Shown: piece after piece, positions 8,773 to 15,889 of the stretch
How the letters are laid out: every line of letters begins with the position of its first letter
Numbering within the stretch: the first letter of the stretch is position 1
Assembly (NCBI RefSeq): GCF_007595705.1
Contig: NZ_NISY01000024.1
Coordinates: 1-51,881 of the forward strand
DNA length: 51,881 nucleotides
Direction: 5' to 3'
Origin: Streptomyces sp. SAJ15
GTDB taxonomy: Bacteria > Actinomycetota > Actinomycetes > Streptomycetales > Streptomycetaceae
The notes under the pieces: generated by a model
Database searches by the model: none
What the model was told of the DNA's origin: nothing
The model's input: the letters and a program-made list of their open reading frames with translations, nothing else
Made by a program: the position numbers and the translations under genes

Positions 8773-9108
8773 TGATTCCCCCTTGCGTCGTTACCGTCTT
8801 GTTTGCCTATTGGCAGCCCGAAACACCCTTTCAGCTGCACCAGCACAGGGAAAGTAACTATTGAGTCGTAACTGATGGAGCCTCTGCCTGGGCTCCTGTC
8901 GATAGGTTCGTCGAGGCAAGGCATGCTGACCAGGGGAGTTTACGTGGAGCGGAGAATCTGTTTACTCACTCTCGCCGAAACTGGAAATTTGCGGCTCGCC
9001 ACGACTCGGCCATCGTCGACTCCGGTCTGTCCGTACTTCCTCCACGGCCTAGACGGCCAGGCTGCGCACCTGTTCTGCTACGGTGAGTGACCGATGCCTA
9101 CCAGATCA
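8773..9108. other. Intergenic gap
   Basis: No convincing gene. It probably holds the promoter for the reverse-strand secreted protein gene. A weak forward frame (8875-9090) has no ribosome binding site and no recognisable features. Confidence 0.4.
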
Positions 9109-9285
9109 CTACCCTCGGGCGACGATCGCCGTCACCAGCGCGATCAGTAACCCCATGCCGGTCAGGCCGACGATCAGCGGCTGGGTCCAGTCGGGATGAC
9201 GGTGTGCCAGGTAGACGAGACTGCCGAAAACGATCCCGCCGACCAGGACGAGCAGCAGGATGACGAGCAGTGTGAGCGTGGTCAT
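9109..9285 (-). CDS. Small two-helix membrane protein
   Basis: A 58-residue protein with two hydrophobic segments (LTLLVILLLVLVGGIVFGSL and LIVGLTGMGLLIALVTAIVA) joined by a short polar loop HRHPDWTQP. The N-terminus and C-terminus are both short, so it is an integral membrane hairpin. The ATG at 9283-9285 follows a GGGAG. No homology to a known family is evident; it could be a small membrane regulator or simply part of a larger complex. Confidence 0.65.
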   Translation of the reverse strand: MTTLTLLVILLLVLVGGIVFGSLVYLAHRHPDWTQPLIVGLTGMGLLIALVTAIVARG

Positions 9286-9538
9286 TTGCGGAGGCTCCCC
9301 TTGCCTGCGATAGCACCTGCGGCTCGCCTCTCCCTGTTGACTGTCGGGCATCCGCGGCCGGCGGCACCGGGTGGAGGTCGTCGGCTCTGCCGCGGCGGCG
9401 CTGGTTCGCCAGCCACTTGGGCAGCGGCATCGGTGGATCGCTGAAGTGGAGCAGCCGGCGCGGGCCGGTCCGGGTCTGCTTGTGCTGTCCCTCGCCGCGG
9501 ATGCGGAGAAGCTGGTCGCATCCGCGGCGGGCGGGGTC

Positions 9539-10381
9539 TTACCGGCTGGTTGAGGCGGCGCAGAGTTCGGCTGCGAGGTCGGGGTCGGGTCTGGGGATTT
9601 GGCCGAAGTCGTCGTCGTTGTGGACTTCCAGGCGCCCTACGGCGTCGGCGAGGGGGCTGTTGAAGACTTGCCAGCGGGCGCTGATCTGGGAGGTTGCCTC
9701 GGGGTTGAGGGCGCTGAGCAGGGCGTGGAGGTCTTCCAGTTCCTGGATGTCGGCGGCGGGGTCGTGGGGGTTGTCGGTGAGGTCGCCGTCGACGGGTGTG
9801 GGTGGGTGGTCGAACCTCCAGTCTCCGCGGTCTTCCCTGTAGAGGGTGGTGGCTTGGGTGTGCCATTGGCTGGCCAGGTGCGGTTCGGCGTGCTGGAGGT
9901 GGTGGAGGTAGAGGCAGTGGGCGGCGGTGACGGAGTCGGCGCCGGCGGCGAACTGCCACCAGAACTGGGCGGCCTCGTGCCGGTCGGCCAGGTAGAGCAG
10001 GCACGCGAACGCCAGCGCGCCCTGGGGTTCGATGGTGGCGCGGTCGTCGACGAGGAGGGCCATGGCGGCGATCGCCGACCGGTCGCGTACGACGTGGGAG
10101 GACAGGGCCTCCAGCTGGCTGGAGGCGCGTGCGTGCAAGGCGGTGCGCCGCACGGGCCAGGCGCCGCCGGCCAGGGCGTCGCGGTCGGCCGCGCCGCTGG
10201 TGGTGCGGATCCACTGGGCGCGCTGTTCCATGGCCGAGGCGCGGCCCCAAACCACGCGGCGGGCGATCCGGTCCAGCATTGCCCGCTCGTCGAAGTCGGC
10301 GTACTCCTCGGCCAGCACTTCCGCGCCTACCAGCGCCTGGTCGAACGAGTGCCGGCTGGGCTTGCGGTCCATGCTGCTCAC
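9539..10381 (-). CDS. Conserved-looking hypothetical protein coupled to the sigma factor gene
   Basis: A 280-residue soluble protein, helical and rich in Ala, Leu and Trp (DRHEAAQFWWQFAAGADSVT, HCLYLHHLQHAEPHLASQWH), suggesting TPR-like or similar helical repeats in the middle and an acidic C-terminal end. It starts with a GTG at 10379-10381 that overlaps the TGA of the sigma factor gene by the GTGA pattern, so the two are translated together. It may be a partner or anti-sigma-like regulator of that sigma factor, but no HATPase, zinc-anti-sigma or membrane segment is seen. Confidence 0.75.
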   Translation of the reverse strand: MSSMDRKPSRHSFDQALVGAEVLAEEYADFDERAMLDRIARRVVWGRASAMEQRAQWIRTTSGAADRDALAGGAWPVRRTALHARASSQLEALSSHVVRDRSAIAAMALLVDDRATIEPQGALAFACLLYLADRHEAAQFWWQFAAGADSVTAAHCLYLHHLQHAEPHLASQWHTQATTLYREDRGDWRFDHPPTPVDGDLTDNPHDPAADIQELEDLHALLSALNPEATSQISARWQVFNSPLADAVGRLEVHNDDDFGQIPRPDPDLAAELCAASTSR

Positions 10382-10950
10382 ACTCCCTCGTTCTCGTTCC
10401 AGTCGATTCCCAGCTCACGGGCCAGACGGCGGCGCGCTCCGCGGATGTGGGAGCGGACGGTGGCGCGGGTGATGCCCATGATGTGCGCTACCCGGGGTGT
10501 GGTGTAGCCCAGCACAAAGCGGAGGACGACCACGTCGTAGTGGCGCTCCGGCAGTCGGGCGATCGCGGCGTACAGGCCCAGTCGCGACTCCAACGACTCC
10601 ATGCGCATGCGGGTCACGCCGCGGACCGCCGCGAACGCGGCGGTCTCCACCAGGGCGACTCCGCGGCCGCGCTCTTCGATGCGGCGGCTGATCTCTTCTT
10701 TCAGCGCCGCCATGGCGTAGCCGGCCACGCTGGGCTGCTGGAGGGCCAGGCCCCATTCCTGAGCCAGCTGGGTGAAGACGTCCTCCACCACCTGTTCGGC
10801 CTCGGTTCGGCTGCCCAGCTGGATGTGGGCGTAGCGCAGGTAGGCGTGTACGTGCTGGGAGTAGAAGGCGCGGAAGTCGACCGGCAGCACGGCCGCCAGG
10901 TCCTCACGCACCACCGGCTCTTCCCATGGATCAGGCTGATGCGTCGTCAC
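10378..10950 (-). CDS. ECF-type RNA polymerase sigma factor
   Basis: A 190-residue protein with region 2 (DFRAFYSQHVHAYLRYAHIQ, then EAEQVVEDVFTQLAQEW) and region 4 (LPERHYDVVVLRFVLGYTTP, then ITRATVRSHIRGARRRLARE) of an ECF sigma-70 factor. It recruits RNA polymerase to its own set of promoters. The GTG start at 10948-10950 has GGAGG 10 bases upstream and overlaps the stop of a 22-codon ORF. The longer reading to 11259 is rejected because of low-complexity sequence. It is co-transcribed with the gene at 9539. Region 4 reads VAHIMGITRATVRSHI, close to the usual HTH. Confidence 0.85.
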   Translation of the reverse strand: MTTHQPDPWEEPVVREDLAAVLPVDFRAFYSQHVHAYLRYAHIQLGSRTEAEQVVEDVFTQLAQEWGLALQQPSVAGYAMAALKEEISRRIEERGRGVALVETAAFAAVRGVTRMRMESLESRLGLYAAIARLPERHYDVVVLRFVLGYTTPRVAHIMGITRATVRSHIRGARRRLARELGIDWNENEGV

Positions 10951-11015
10951 AGGGCCGGCACCTCCGTACGCTCCACACCGCACCAGGCGGTCGCGGAGCT
11001 GAGGCTGTCTGTCAT
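10947..11015 (-). CDS. 22-residue ORF translationally coupled to the sigma factor gene
   Basis: An ATG at 11013-11015 preceded by a strong GGGGAGGAAAG encodes MTDSLSSATAWCGVERTEVP followed by AL and a TGA. The TGA overlaps the GTG start of the sigma factor (GTGA pattern). The ribosome binding site is better than that of many full genes here. It may be a leader peptide that sets sigma factor translation, or a small peptide in its own right. One Cys and one Trp are present. Confidence 0.55.
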   Translation of the reverse strand: MTDSLSSATAWCGVERTEVPAL

Positions 11016-11321
11016 CTTGATCTTTCCTCCCCGTATGCGGGTCGGTGCCAGCAGCCACGCTGGCACCAGGAGCCCTGAACTCCCACTGCCAGCTAATCGG
11101 ATCTGAACACGTAACGTGCACGAGGCGTGACGCAAAGCGCGCATGGGTCGCGGCACGCGCCCCCAGCAGGGGTCGCGCGCCCCGTATCGATACACGCACC
11201 CGCCCGCCGGCATCGCGAGCTACCCATGCCGACCTTCCGTTACCTGCGGCCCCGCTCACCCCTGTCGCCTAGTCCAGGGACCATCGCACCCGCTCGCTGT
11301 CGGGGCTGGGAGACTTCTCCG
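11016..11321. promoter_or_regulatory. Divergent intergenic region
   Basis: This region separates the reverse sigma factor operon from the forward ParB-like gene and must hold both promoters. No clear boxes or inverted repeats were found; the reverse frame through it is compositionally unlike a protein. Confidence 0.35.
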
Positions 11322-11591
11322 GTGACCACAGCCCCCTCTCAGCAGCCCCGTGACCGCGCGCTCGGCCGCGGAGTCAACAGCCTGATTCCGCAGGCCGCCA
11401 CGACCACGCCAGCCGATCAGGCCACATCCGCCCTCGCAGGGCTGCGCACCGTCCCGGTTCATGTGGGTGTCCTGCGGGCCGCCGTCGTTCTGCTGGAGGA
11501 GGCCTCCCGTACCGCCGACGACGACACGAAAACCGTGATCACGTCCACCGTGGAGCTGCTACACGAGGCGATCGGTAAGACGTGCTCCTAG
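11322..11591 (+). CDS. 89-residue protein with ParB-like N-terminal motif
   Basis: A small soluble protein whose N-terminal part reads DRALGRGVNSLIPQ. This closely resembles the LGRGLxALIP segment at the start of chromosomal ParB proteins, the part that contacts ParA. The rest (DQATSALAGLRTVPVHVGVL, then RAAVVLLEEASRTADDDTKT) is helical and has none of ParB's CTP-binding or HTH domains. The GTG start at 11322 follows GGGAG and is supported by conservation with the decayed copy at 7239-7690. It could modulate a ParA, but that is inference. Confidence 0.7.
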   Translation: MTTAPSQQPRDRALGRGVNSLIPQAATTTPADQATSALAGLRTVPVHVGVLRAAVVLLEEASRTADDDTKTVITSTVELLHEAIGKTCS

Positions 11592-11712
11592 ACCAGAAGA
11601 TTCAGGTCAGGACTACAAGGCACAGGACCTGGGGTGGCGCGTTGTATCCCCGCAGGGCGCCTCGAGGTTCCTTGCCTGAACAGGCCCGCTCGGCTCACGG
11701 TGCCGCCCTGGG

Positions 11713-12147
11713 CTATCCCGATGCTCCGCCGGACGTCGGCATGACGCCGAGCTGCTGAAGGAAGCCAAGGAGGTCTTTGTCTGACCACTTTTCAGCTAGC
11801 TTGCCGTTCTCGATGCGATGAATCACCGTCGCGGTCATCGTGATCGGCTTACCGGTGGCAGGAATGCCCGGGAGATCCTTTTCATGTACTCCGCGGGCCG
11901 TCAGCCGAGTGACGACCTTGTCGCCCTCCGCGATCTGGTCTTCGATTGCGTGGGTTCCGGGTGTGGCGTCCCAGAACAGGCGGAACGCCTGCTTGAGCCC
12001 CTCGCGACCGGGTGCGAGACCTGGAAACGGTGGTGGCGAGTGGTCCTTGTAGTCTTCGGCCACGAGCTCGTCCATGGCATCCAGATGGCCCTCGTCAATC
12101 TCCTGGTAGAAGCGGCGAACCAGCCTCTTGTTCTCCTCTGCGGACAC
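11713..12147 (-). CDS. SnoaL-like ester cyclase/NTF2-fold protein
   Basis: A 144-residue single-domain protein of the SnoaL-like polyketide cyclase group: NKRLVRRFYQEIDEGHLDAM at the N-terminus, VAEDYKDHSPPPFPGLAPGR, a central DATPGTHAIEDQIAEGDKVV and the C-terminal MTATVIHRIENGKLAEKWSD. This is the NTF2-like cone fold. Most such stand-alone proteins have no known substrate. The GTG at 12145-12147 is preferred to an upstream ATG because AGAGAGG lies 7 bases before it. It stands alone on the reverse strand. Confidence 0.85.
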   Translation of the reverse strand: MSAEENKRLVRRFYQEIDEGHLDAMDELVAEDYKDHSPPPFPGLAPGREGLKQAFRLFWDATPGTHAIEDQIAEGDKVVTRLTARGVHEKDLPGIPATGKPITMTATVIHRIENGKLAEKWSDKDLLGFLQQLGVMPTSGGASG

Positions 12148-12469
12148 CGGAACCTCTCTACGTGTCGCTTCATGGCGCCGGAACAGCACATACAGCCCGG
12201 AGCGTCACCCATCGGCCCCATGTCCATGTCCATGACCTGCCGGCACACCGCGGACATTCACTCAGAAGCGGCTACGCAGGCGACTCCGCGCACCGAATGG
12301 CAGGCGACCGTTGCCTGATGTGGCGAGCAAGAGCTCGTCCAGCTCGACGCACCGGCCGCTGCGGACCGTGGCCGCCGACGACCCGGCCGCTGGGCGTCCG
12401 CGGCGTCGTCGTCCGCGCCGATCGTGACCGCTTCGCCCTGTGCGAGTGAGTAGAAGACGGTGCCGCTGA
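12148..12469. other. Gap without a confident gene
   Basis: Reverse frames show ISGTVFYSLAQGEAVTIGAD near 12440-12480, which looks coding but has no start, domain or stop in a sensible place. It may be leftover sequence from a lost gene. No RNA gene or repeat is seen. Confidence 0.3.
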
Positions 12470-13021
12470 TCAGCGTGTGAGGAGGCGCTCGGCGCCGCAT
12501 GCCGGGCACGCCTCCGCCCCAGGGCGGCGAAGGGCCGCGAGGGCCTGGGCGGTGGTCAGCTTGGCCGGGCCCCGAGCGGTGAAGCACCCGTCGCGGTGGA
12601 CGATCGTCCGCGGCGGCGCATCAGCAGAGCGGCGGGGCTCTTCGACCGACCAGCGCTCGGTGTCGCCGGCGGCGTCCGGCCGCGGGCGAGCGTGTCGGCT
12701 GCCGGTCCGGGCACGGGCGATCACTGCGGGGTGCCGCCGGAGCGGCACCCCTTCATACGACACGCCAGGTACAGGTGCCACATGGCTGGCGGGAGCGGTG
12801 AAGGTGACGTCCGCCGGCTCGGCCACGTCACGTCCACCGACCTCGGCGCCGGCCCACAGGGCCACCTCACACTCGTAGAACCAGAGCCCCTCCCGGCCCT
12901 GCCACCGACGCAGGAGTCGACCGGTGATCTCCTGCCCGTCAGGGAGACGGACACGCACCGGAGGCGCCGATGGACGGCCGACCTGGTCCTCGCCCTGCCC
13001 CGTCCCCGAGGGCCCGCGCAT
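12470..13021 (-). CDS. DUF6233 domain protein
   Basis: A 183-residue protein. The N-terminal half holds VRVRLPDGQEITGRLLRRWQ and CEVALWAGAEVGGRDVAEPA, and VTFTAPASHVAPVPGVSYEG marks the core; the C-terminal half has WSVEEPRR, RTIVH and CPACGAERLLTR, with a zinc-knuckle-like CxxC. These are the hallmarks of DUF6233, a family found in Streptomyces of unknown function. The ATG at 13019-13021 follows GGAGG and lies 5 bases after the stop of the upstream gene, so the two form an operon. A longer reading to 13237 is discarded. A C-terminal relic of a paralogue is at 4937-5180. Confidence 0.88.
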   Translation of the reverse strand: MRGPSGTGQGEDQVGRPSAPPVRVRLPDGQEITGRLLRRWQGREGLWFYECEVALWAGAEVGGRDVAEPADVTFTAPASHVAPVPGVSYEGVPLRRHPAVIARARTGSRHARPRPDAAGDTERWSVEEPRRSADAPPRTIVHRDGCFTARGPAKLTTAQALAALRRPGAEACPACGAERLLTR

Positions 13022-13026
13022 GACCG

Positions 13027-13380
13027 CTACGCCTCCGCGGCTTCGTCGGTCGGCTGCTCGTGGGCGTGTTTGATGGCCATCCTCGCCTCGACCAGGTCCG
13101 AGCCCGTCAGCTTGTTCCAGAGGGGATCGCATACGACGGCGACGGTCAGTTCCTTCTCGCGCCCACGCAGAGCGGCGACGGCCTGCTTCTCCTCGTCGGT
13201 CCAGCCCGGGGAGGCGGGGCGCTCGGAGCGGCCCCAACGGTCAGCCGGGTCGCTCCAGCCGTCGTGGGGCTCGACGGACCACGGCAGCGAGCTCAGCAGC
13301 GCGGACAGCTCGGCCCGGACCTGGTGGAGCTGGAGCTGGGCGTCGCGGAGAGCATCAGGAAAGTCGTACGTTTGAGCCAC
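13027..13380 (-). CDS. Conserved hypothetical protein upstream of DUF6233
   Basis: A 117-residue protein (AQTYDFPDALRDAQLQLHQV at the N-terminus, LPWSVEPHDGWSDP in the middle, EARMAIKHAHEQPTDEAAEA at the end) of a kind often found in Streptomyces beside small accessory genes. It is mainly helical and charged, with no catalytic motif. The GTG at 13378-13380 has no ribosome binding site, but a TATGAT (13387-13392) lies 6 bases upstream, fitting a leaderless transcript. It is the first gene of a two-gene operon. Confidence 0.75.
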   Translation of the reverse strand: MAQTYDFPDALRDAQLQLHQVRAELSALLSSLPWSVEPHDGWSDPADRWGRSERPASPGWTDEEKQAVAALRGREKELTVAVVCDPLWNKLTGSDLVEARMAIKHAHEQPTDEAAEA

Positions 13381-13386
13381 ACCAAA

Positions 13387-13392
13387 ATCATA
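13387..13392 (-). promoter_or_regulatory. Candidate -10 box for a leaderless transcript
   Basis: TATGAT on the reverse strand, 6 bases before the GTG at 13380. No convincing -35 box is seen. Confidence 0.35.
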
Positions 13393-13567
13393 CGCCCGTT
13401 CGATTAAGGGCCGGCTCCCAACCGGTGCGACCGTCGACCTTCAAGCAGGTCTCACCGCCTCCACGTATGTGGACGCGGGCGTCTCGGGGTAGGCATTGGG
13501 GCGGGTTCCATTCGGACTAACTCCCCTATTTCGAGGGCTAGTTCGTCTCAGAATCCCCTGTTAGGTG

Positions 13568-13589
13568 TGATCTCACCATGGTGGGATCA
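13568..13589. promoter_or_regulatory. 22-bp near-perfect palindrome before a secreted protein gene
   Basis: The halves TGATCTCACCA and TGGTGGGATCA pair with a single mismatch and include the perfect core CACCATGGTG. It ends 5 bases before the ATG at 13595, so it covers the ribosome binding region. It could be an operator or an RNA hairpin that hides the ribosome binding site. Confidence 0.5.
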
Positions 13590-13594
13590 ACGTC

Positions 13595-14071
13595 ATGAAG
13601 AGATTCACTGCGGTGGCCACCACGGTCGTGACCGCGGCGACCTTGCTGGCCGGCACTGCGCACTCCGCGCAGGCCCGACCGGGTCCGGACCCGATGCCTG
13701 ACTGGGACAAGAGAGTCCACTGCCGGGAGGAGGACCCTGAGGGACGCGACATCGTCACCCGATGGGGCAATGGCGAGCTGGGCTGGAAGCACTTCACCTA
13801 CCGCCACAACATCCGCAAATGTGGGATCCTCGGCGCGGCCATTCGAGGCAAGGTCGACCGCGACGACCACCACGGGCGCCTGGAATACGACGGCGTCGCC
13901 ATCAGGACAGGGCCCAAGCCAGCGCAGGTCGATTTCGTTGTCATCGTCCAGTACACGCGTCGCACCAAGGACAAGAGGTACGACGCCGGTAAGGGACAGA
14001 AGATCGGCGTCGTCAACGCCTTCTGCCGTAACCAACCGCGCAACAAGTGCCCTGCTTGGATGAACGAGTGA
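13595..14071 (+). CDS. Small secreted protein, possible exported toxin (HxxxxH type)
   Basis: A 158-residue protein with a Sec signal peptide (MKRFTAVATTVVTAATLLAG, cleavage near AQA). The mature part has GWKHFTYRH (His66, His71), then CGILGAAIRGKVDRDDHHGR, then QVDFVVIVQYTRRTKDKRYD and GQKIGVVNAFCRN. The two histidines spaced by four and the closing IGVVNAF strand match the layout of the secreted protein at 8308. Four cysteines suggest two disulfides. Its stop overlaps the GTG of the next gene. The likeness to BECR-type ribonuclease toxins is a shape-based inference, not an established homology. Confidence 0.75.
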   Translation: MKRFTAVATTVVTAATLLAGTAHSAQARPGPDPMPDWDKRVHCREEDPEGRDIVTRWGNGELGWKHFTYRHNIRKCGILGAAIRGKVDRDDHHGRLEYDGVAIRTGPKPAQVDFVVIVQYTRRTKDKRYDAGKGQKIGVVNAFCRNQPRNKCPAWMNE

Positions 14072-14679
14072 CCCACCTCGAAGACGTAGAGCAGCAGGCG
14101 GCCGTCAGCCGTCTGCTGCTCTACTACCTGAACGCACCTATCGCCGAGGGCTGCCGCCTGCGCGGAGTCCTGCCCGCCCCCGCCGCCGCACGGATCGCCG
14201 TCCACGCCGGCGACGACGAGAGCGGCGCCACCTTCCTCTACGAGATCCCCCACGACACCGTGGCCCCCGCCTTCATCCCCGGCATCCTGCGCACGGCATT
14301 GGCCGGAACCCAGCACTACAGCAGCGACGACGTCAGCACCGTCATGGGGATGACGCTCATCCGCCTCCACCCGGAGAAGATCACTCCGGCGCCGGAGCCC
14401 GAACAGGAGCAGGCGCTCACCGTCCTGCGCGCCCTGACCGACCCCGGCGACGACGAGAATCCCTTCCTCATCGGCTTCCTCATGAAGGGCCCCAACCTGC
14501 TGCGCCTGTACGTGCAGCCTCCCGGCCACTCAGACATCGTCGGGGCCGACATCCGCCTGACCAGCACACCTACCGCGCTGATCGCCTCGCTCCCCACCCT
14601 CATCGAGGAAGCCGAGCGGCATCAGCCGGCCCCGGACGATCCACACTGCGACCTGTCCGTGGACCTGACCAACTGGTAG
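14068..14679 (+). CDS. Partner of the secreted protein, putative immunity or regulator
   Basis: A 203-residue soluble protein (THLEDVEQQAAVSRLLLYYL at the N-terminus, GATFLYEIPHDTVAPAFIPG in the middle, SLPTLIEEAERHQP near the end) with no signal peptide. It looks like an alpha/beta protein with two similar halves, each having a strand-rich core. Its GTG at 14068 overlaps the TGA of the secreted protein gene (GTGA), so the two are translated together. The same arrangement occurs at 8004-8772. An immunity role is inferred. A hairpin terminator follows 55 bases downstream. Confidence 0.75.
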   Translation: MTHLEDVEQQAAVSRLLLYYLNAPIAEGCRLRGVLPAPAAARIAVHAGDDESGATFLYEIPHDTVAPAFIPGILRTALAGTQHYSSDDVSTVMGMTLIRLHPEKITPAPEPEQEQALTVLRALTDPGDDENPFLIGFLMKGPNLLRLYVQPPGHSDIVGADIRLTSTPTALIASLPTLIEEAERHQPAPDDPHCDLSVDLTNW

Positions 14680-14733
14680 GGCTCAGTGGAGGCGGCCTGA
14701 TCACCGCCGCATGGTCGAGGCGGAAGGCGTAGA

Positions 14734-14773
14734 GAAGGGGCTCGGCCAGACGTCGCCCTCGCCGAGCCCCTTC
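14734..14773. terminator. Strong hairpin terminator
   Basis: Perfect 13-bp stem (GAAGGGGCTCGGC at 14734-14746 pairing with 14761-14773) with a 14-base loop. It ends the forward operon and could act from both sides. Confidence 0.75.
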
Positions 14774-15075
14774 CGCACGGGGGCTTGTCGCCCTATGCCG
14801 CGTCGTTGGCCAGCTTGACCGGTCGCTGTCCCAGGTTGACCACAGACCGGGGGAGATCCTCGAGCGAGGTCCGCGCGCCAGGCGGCAAAGAAGCCGCCAG
14901 CGGTTGATCCGGCGACCCGCGAAAGCGGCGGAACGGCAGGTCAGAGGACGGCTCCGGGAGCCGAAGGCGCTGTTCGGCGACGGGCGTCCCCGTTCGACGC
15001 CGAGCCAGCCAGCCAGGTCCGGGGCCGAACAGGCGGGGTACGGCCCCGTACGGGCGCGATATCGTGGAGGGCCTG
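14774..15075. other. Gap with a possible reverse-strand gene tail
   Basis: The reverse frame from 14793 upward reads SSDLPFRRFRGSPDQPLAAS then LEDLPRSVVNLGQRPVKLAN and a stop just before the terminator. This could be the 3' end of a lost gene, but upstream it merges into the antisense of the next gene, without a start. Otherwise nothing is seen except the likely promoter for 15076. Confidence 0.3.
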
Positions 15076-15381
15076 ATGACCACCGCACATGACCTGGGGG
15101 AGCCCCGCGTGGCCGAGGACCGCATCGAGCAGAACGAGATCGACGCGCTGACCCGGCGCGTCGAAGCGGTTGAGGACCGTGTCGAGGCGCTGCAGGTGCA
15201 GACTGGCGGCAACTTCGCGGCCGTCATCGAGGGCCAGGCCGCGCTGCGCCGCGAGGTTCGCGACGGATTCACCAAGGTCAACGCTCGCTTCGATGCCCTC
15301 GAAGAGAAGATGGACCGGAACCAGGCACAGATCATCGAGCTGCTGTCGGCGCTGGTCGGCAAGGACCCGAACGCCAGCTGA
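15076..15381 (+). CDS. Small coiled-coil protein
   Basis: A 101-residue hydrophilic protein with long heptad-like runs (EIDALTRRVEAVEDRVEALQ, then VRDGFTKVNARFDALEEKMD, then QAQIIELLSALVG). It is probably an elongated homodimer or trimer. The ATG at 15076 follows GGAGGG; an upstream in-frame GTG at 15064 is less likely. The stop at 15379-15381 is followed by a further 85 codons in the same frame with the same coiled-coil style (next entry). Function is unknown. Confidence 0.65.
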   Translation: MTTAHDLGEPRVAEDRIEQNEIDALTRRVEAVEDRVEALQVQTGGNFAAVIEGQAALRREVRDGFTKVNARFDALEEKMDRNQAQIIELLSALVGKDPNAS

Positions 15382-15639
15382 TCAGCGCCACAGCCGCTGC
15401 GAGATCAAGAGGCGGACAACTTTGCACGTCACACCCAGGTCCTCAATGCCCTGCGCGAGACCCAGGTCGAGCACGGCAAGGTGATCGATACCCACAGCAC
15501 GGCCCTCGAAGCGCAGAGCCGCACTATGCAGAATGTCGCCGAGCTCCTCGGCCAGCTCATGGTGGGACAGATGTCCATGACCGAGCAGCTGACCCGGATC
15601 GAGAGCCGGATCGGCGGGGCCGACGCTCAGAAGAAGTGA
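15382..15639 (+). pseudogene. In-frame coiled-coil continuation after the stop codon
   Basis: After the TGA at 15381, the same frame stays open for 85 codons and encodes FARHTQVLNALRETQVEHGK, HSTALEAQSRTMQNVAELLG and MTEQLTRIESRIGG before a TGA. It lacks a good start of its own. It is either the second half of a longer ancestral protein split by a nonsense change, the decayed tail of a tandem paralogue, or a readthrough product. Confidence 0.45.
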
Positions 15640-15662
15640 TCATTTCGGTGACCAGCACCAAA

Positions 15663-15702
15663 CGTCGGAGGCCCGGATCCGCGCGGATCCGGGCCTCCGA
15701 CG
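15663..15702. terminator. 40-bp perfect palindrome, hairpin terminator
   Basis: Two perfect 20-base arms (15663-15682 and 15683-15702, beginning CGTCGGAGGCCCGGATCC) with no spacer. It sits 23 bases after the coiled-coil ORF and is an unusually long stem for a terminator. Confidence 0.7.
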
Positions 15703-15813
15703 CGTCTGGCACCGGGGCCTGCGCCGCAGCGGCATGGTGCCAGCAGCACTTCTGGCGGCACCGACCCGAGCGCAAGCTCATCTCACTGCGGCGGCATAGC
15801 TGCCGCGGAGCTG

Positions 15814-15850
15814 GAAGGGTTCGGTGGGAATCGTTCCCGCCGAACCCTTC
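15814..15850 (-). terminator. Hairpin terminator of the STAND ATPase gene
   Basis: A 17-bp stem (15814-15830 with 15834-15850, arm GAAGGGTTCGG...) with a TCG loop and one G-T pair, 40 bases beyond the stop of the reverse-strand ATPase gene. Confidence 0.75.
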
Positions 15851-15889
15851 TGCATGCCGCCCGGCATCGGCCGGGCGAAGAAGCCCTCC

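Noticed and set aside
9282..10418. A reverse open frame of about 380 codons overlapping the hypothetical gene at 9539
   Set aside because: It is almost wholly Arg/Pro/Ala, the usual look of a wrong frame, and lacks a start signal.
10378..11259. A longer sigma factor starting at 11259
   Set aside because: The extension is low complexity and passes through the 22-codon ORF; GGAGG stands before the GTG at 10950.
12470..13237. A longer DUF6233 gene starting at 13237
   Set aside because: The extra residues overlap the upstream gene and are Arg-rich; a GGAGG before the ATG at 13021 marks the start.
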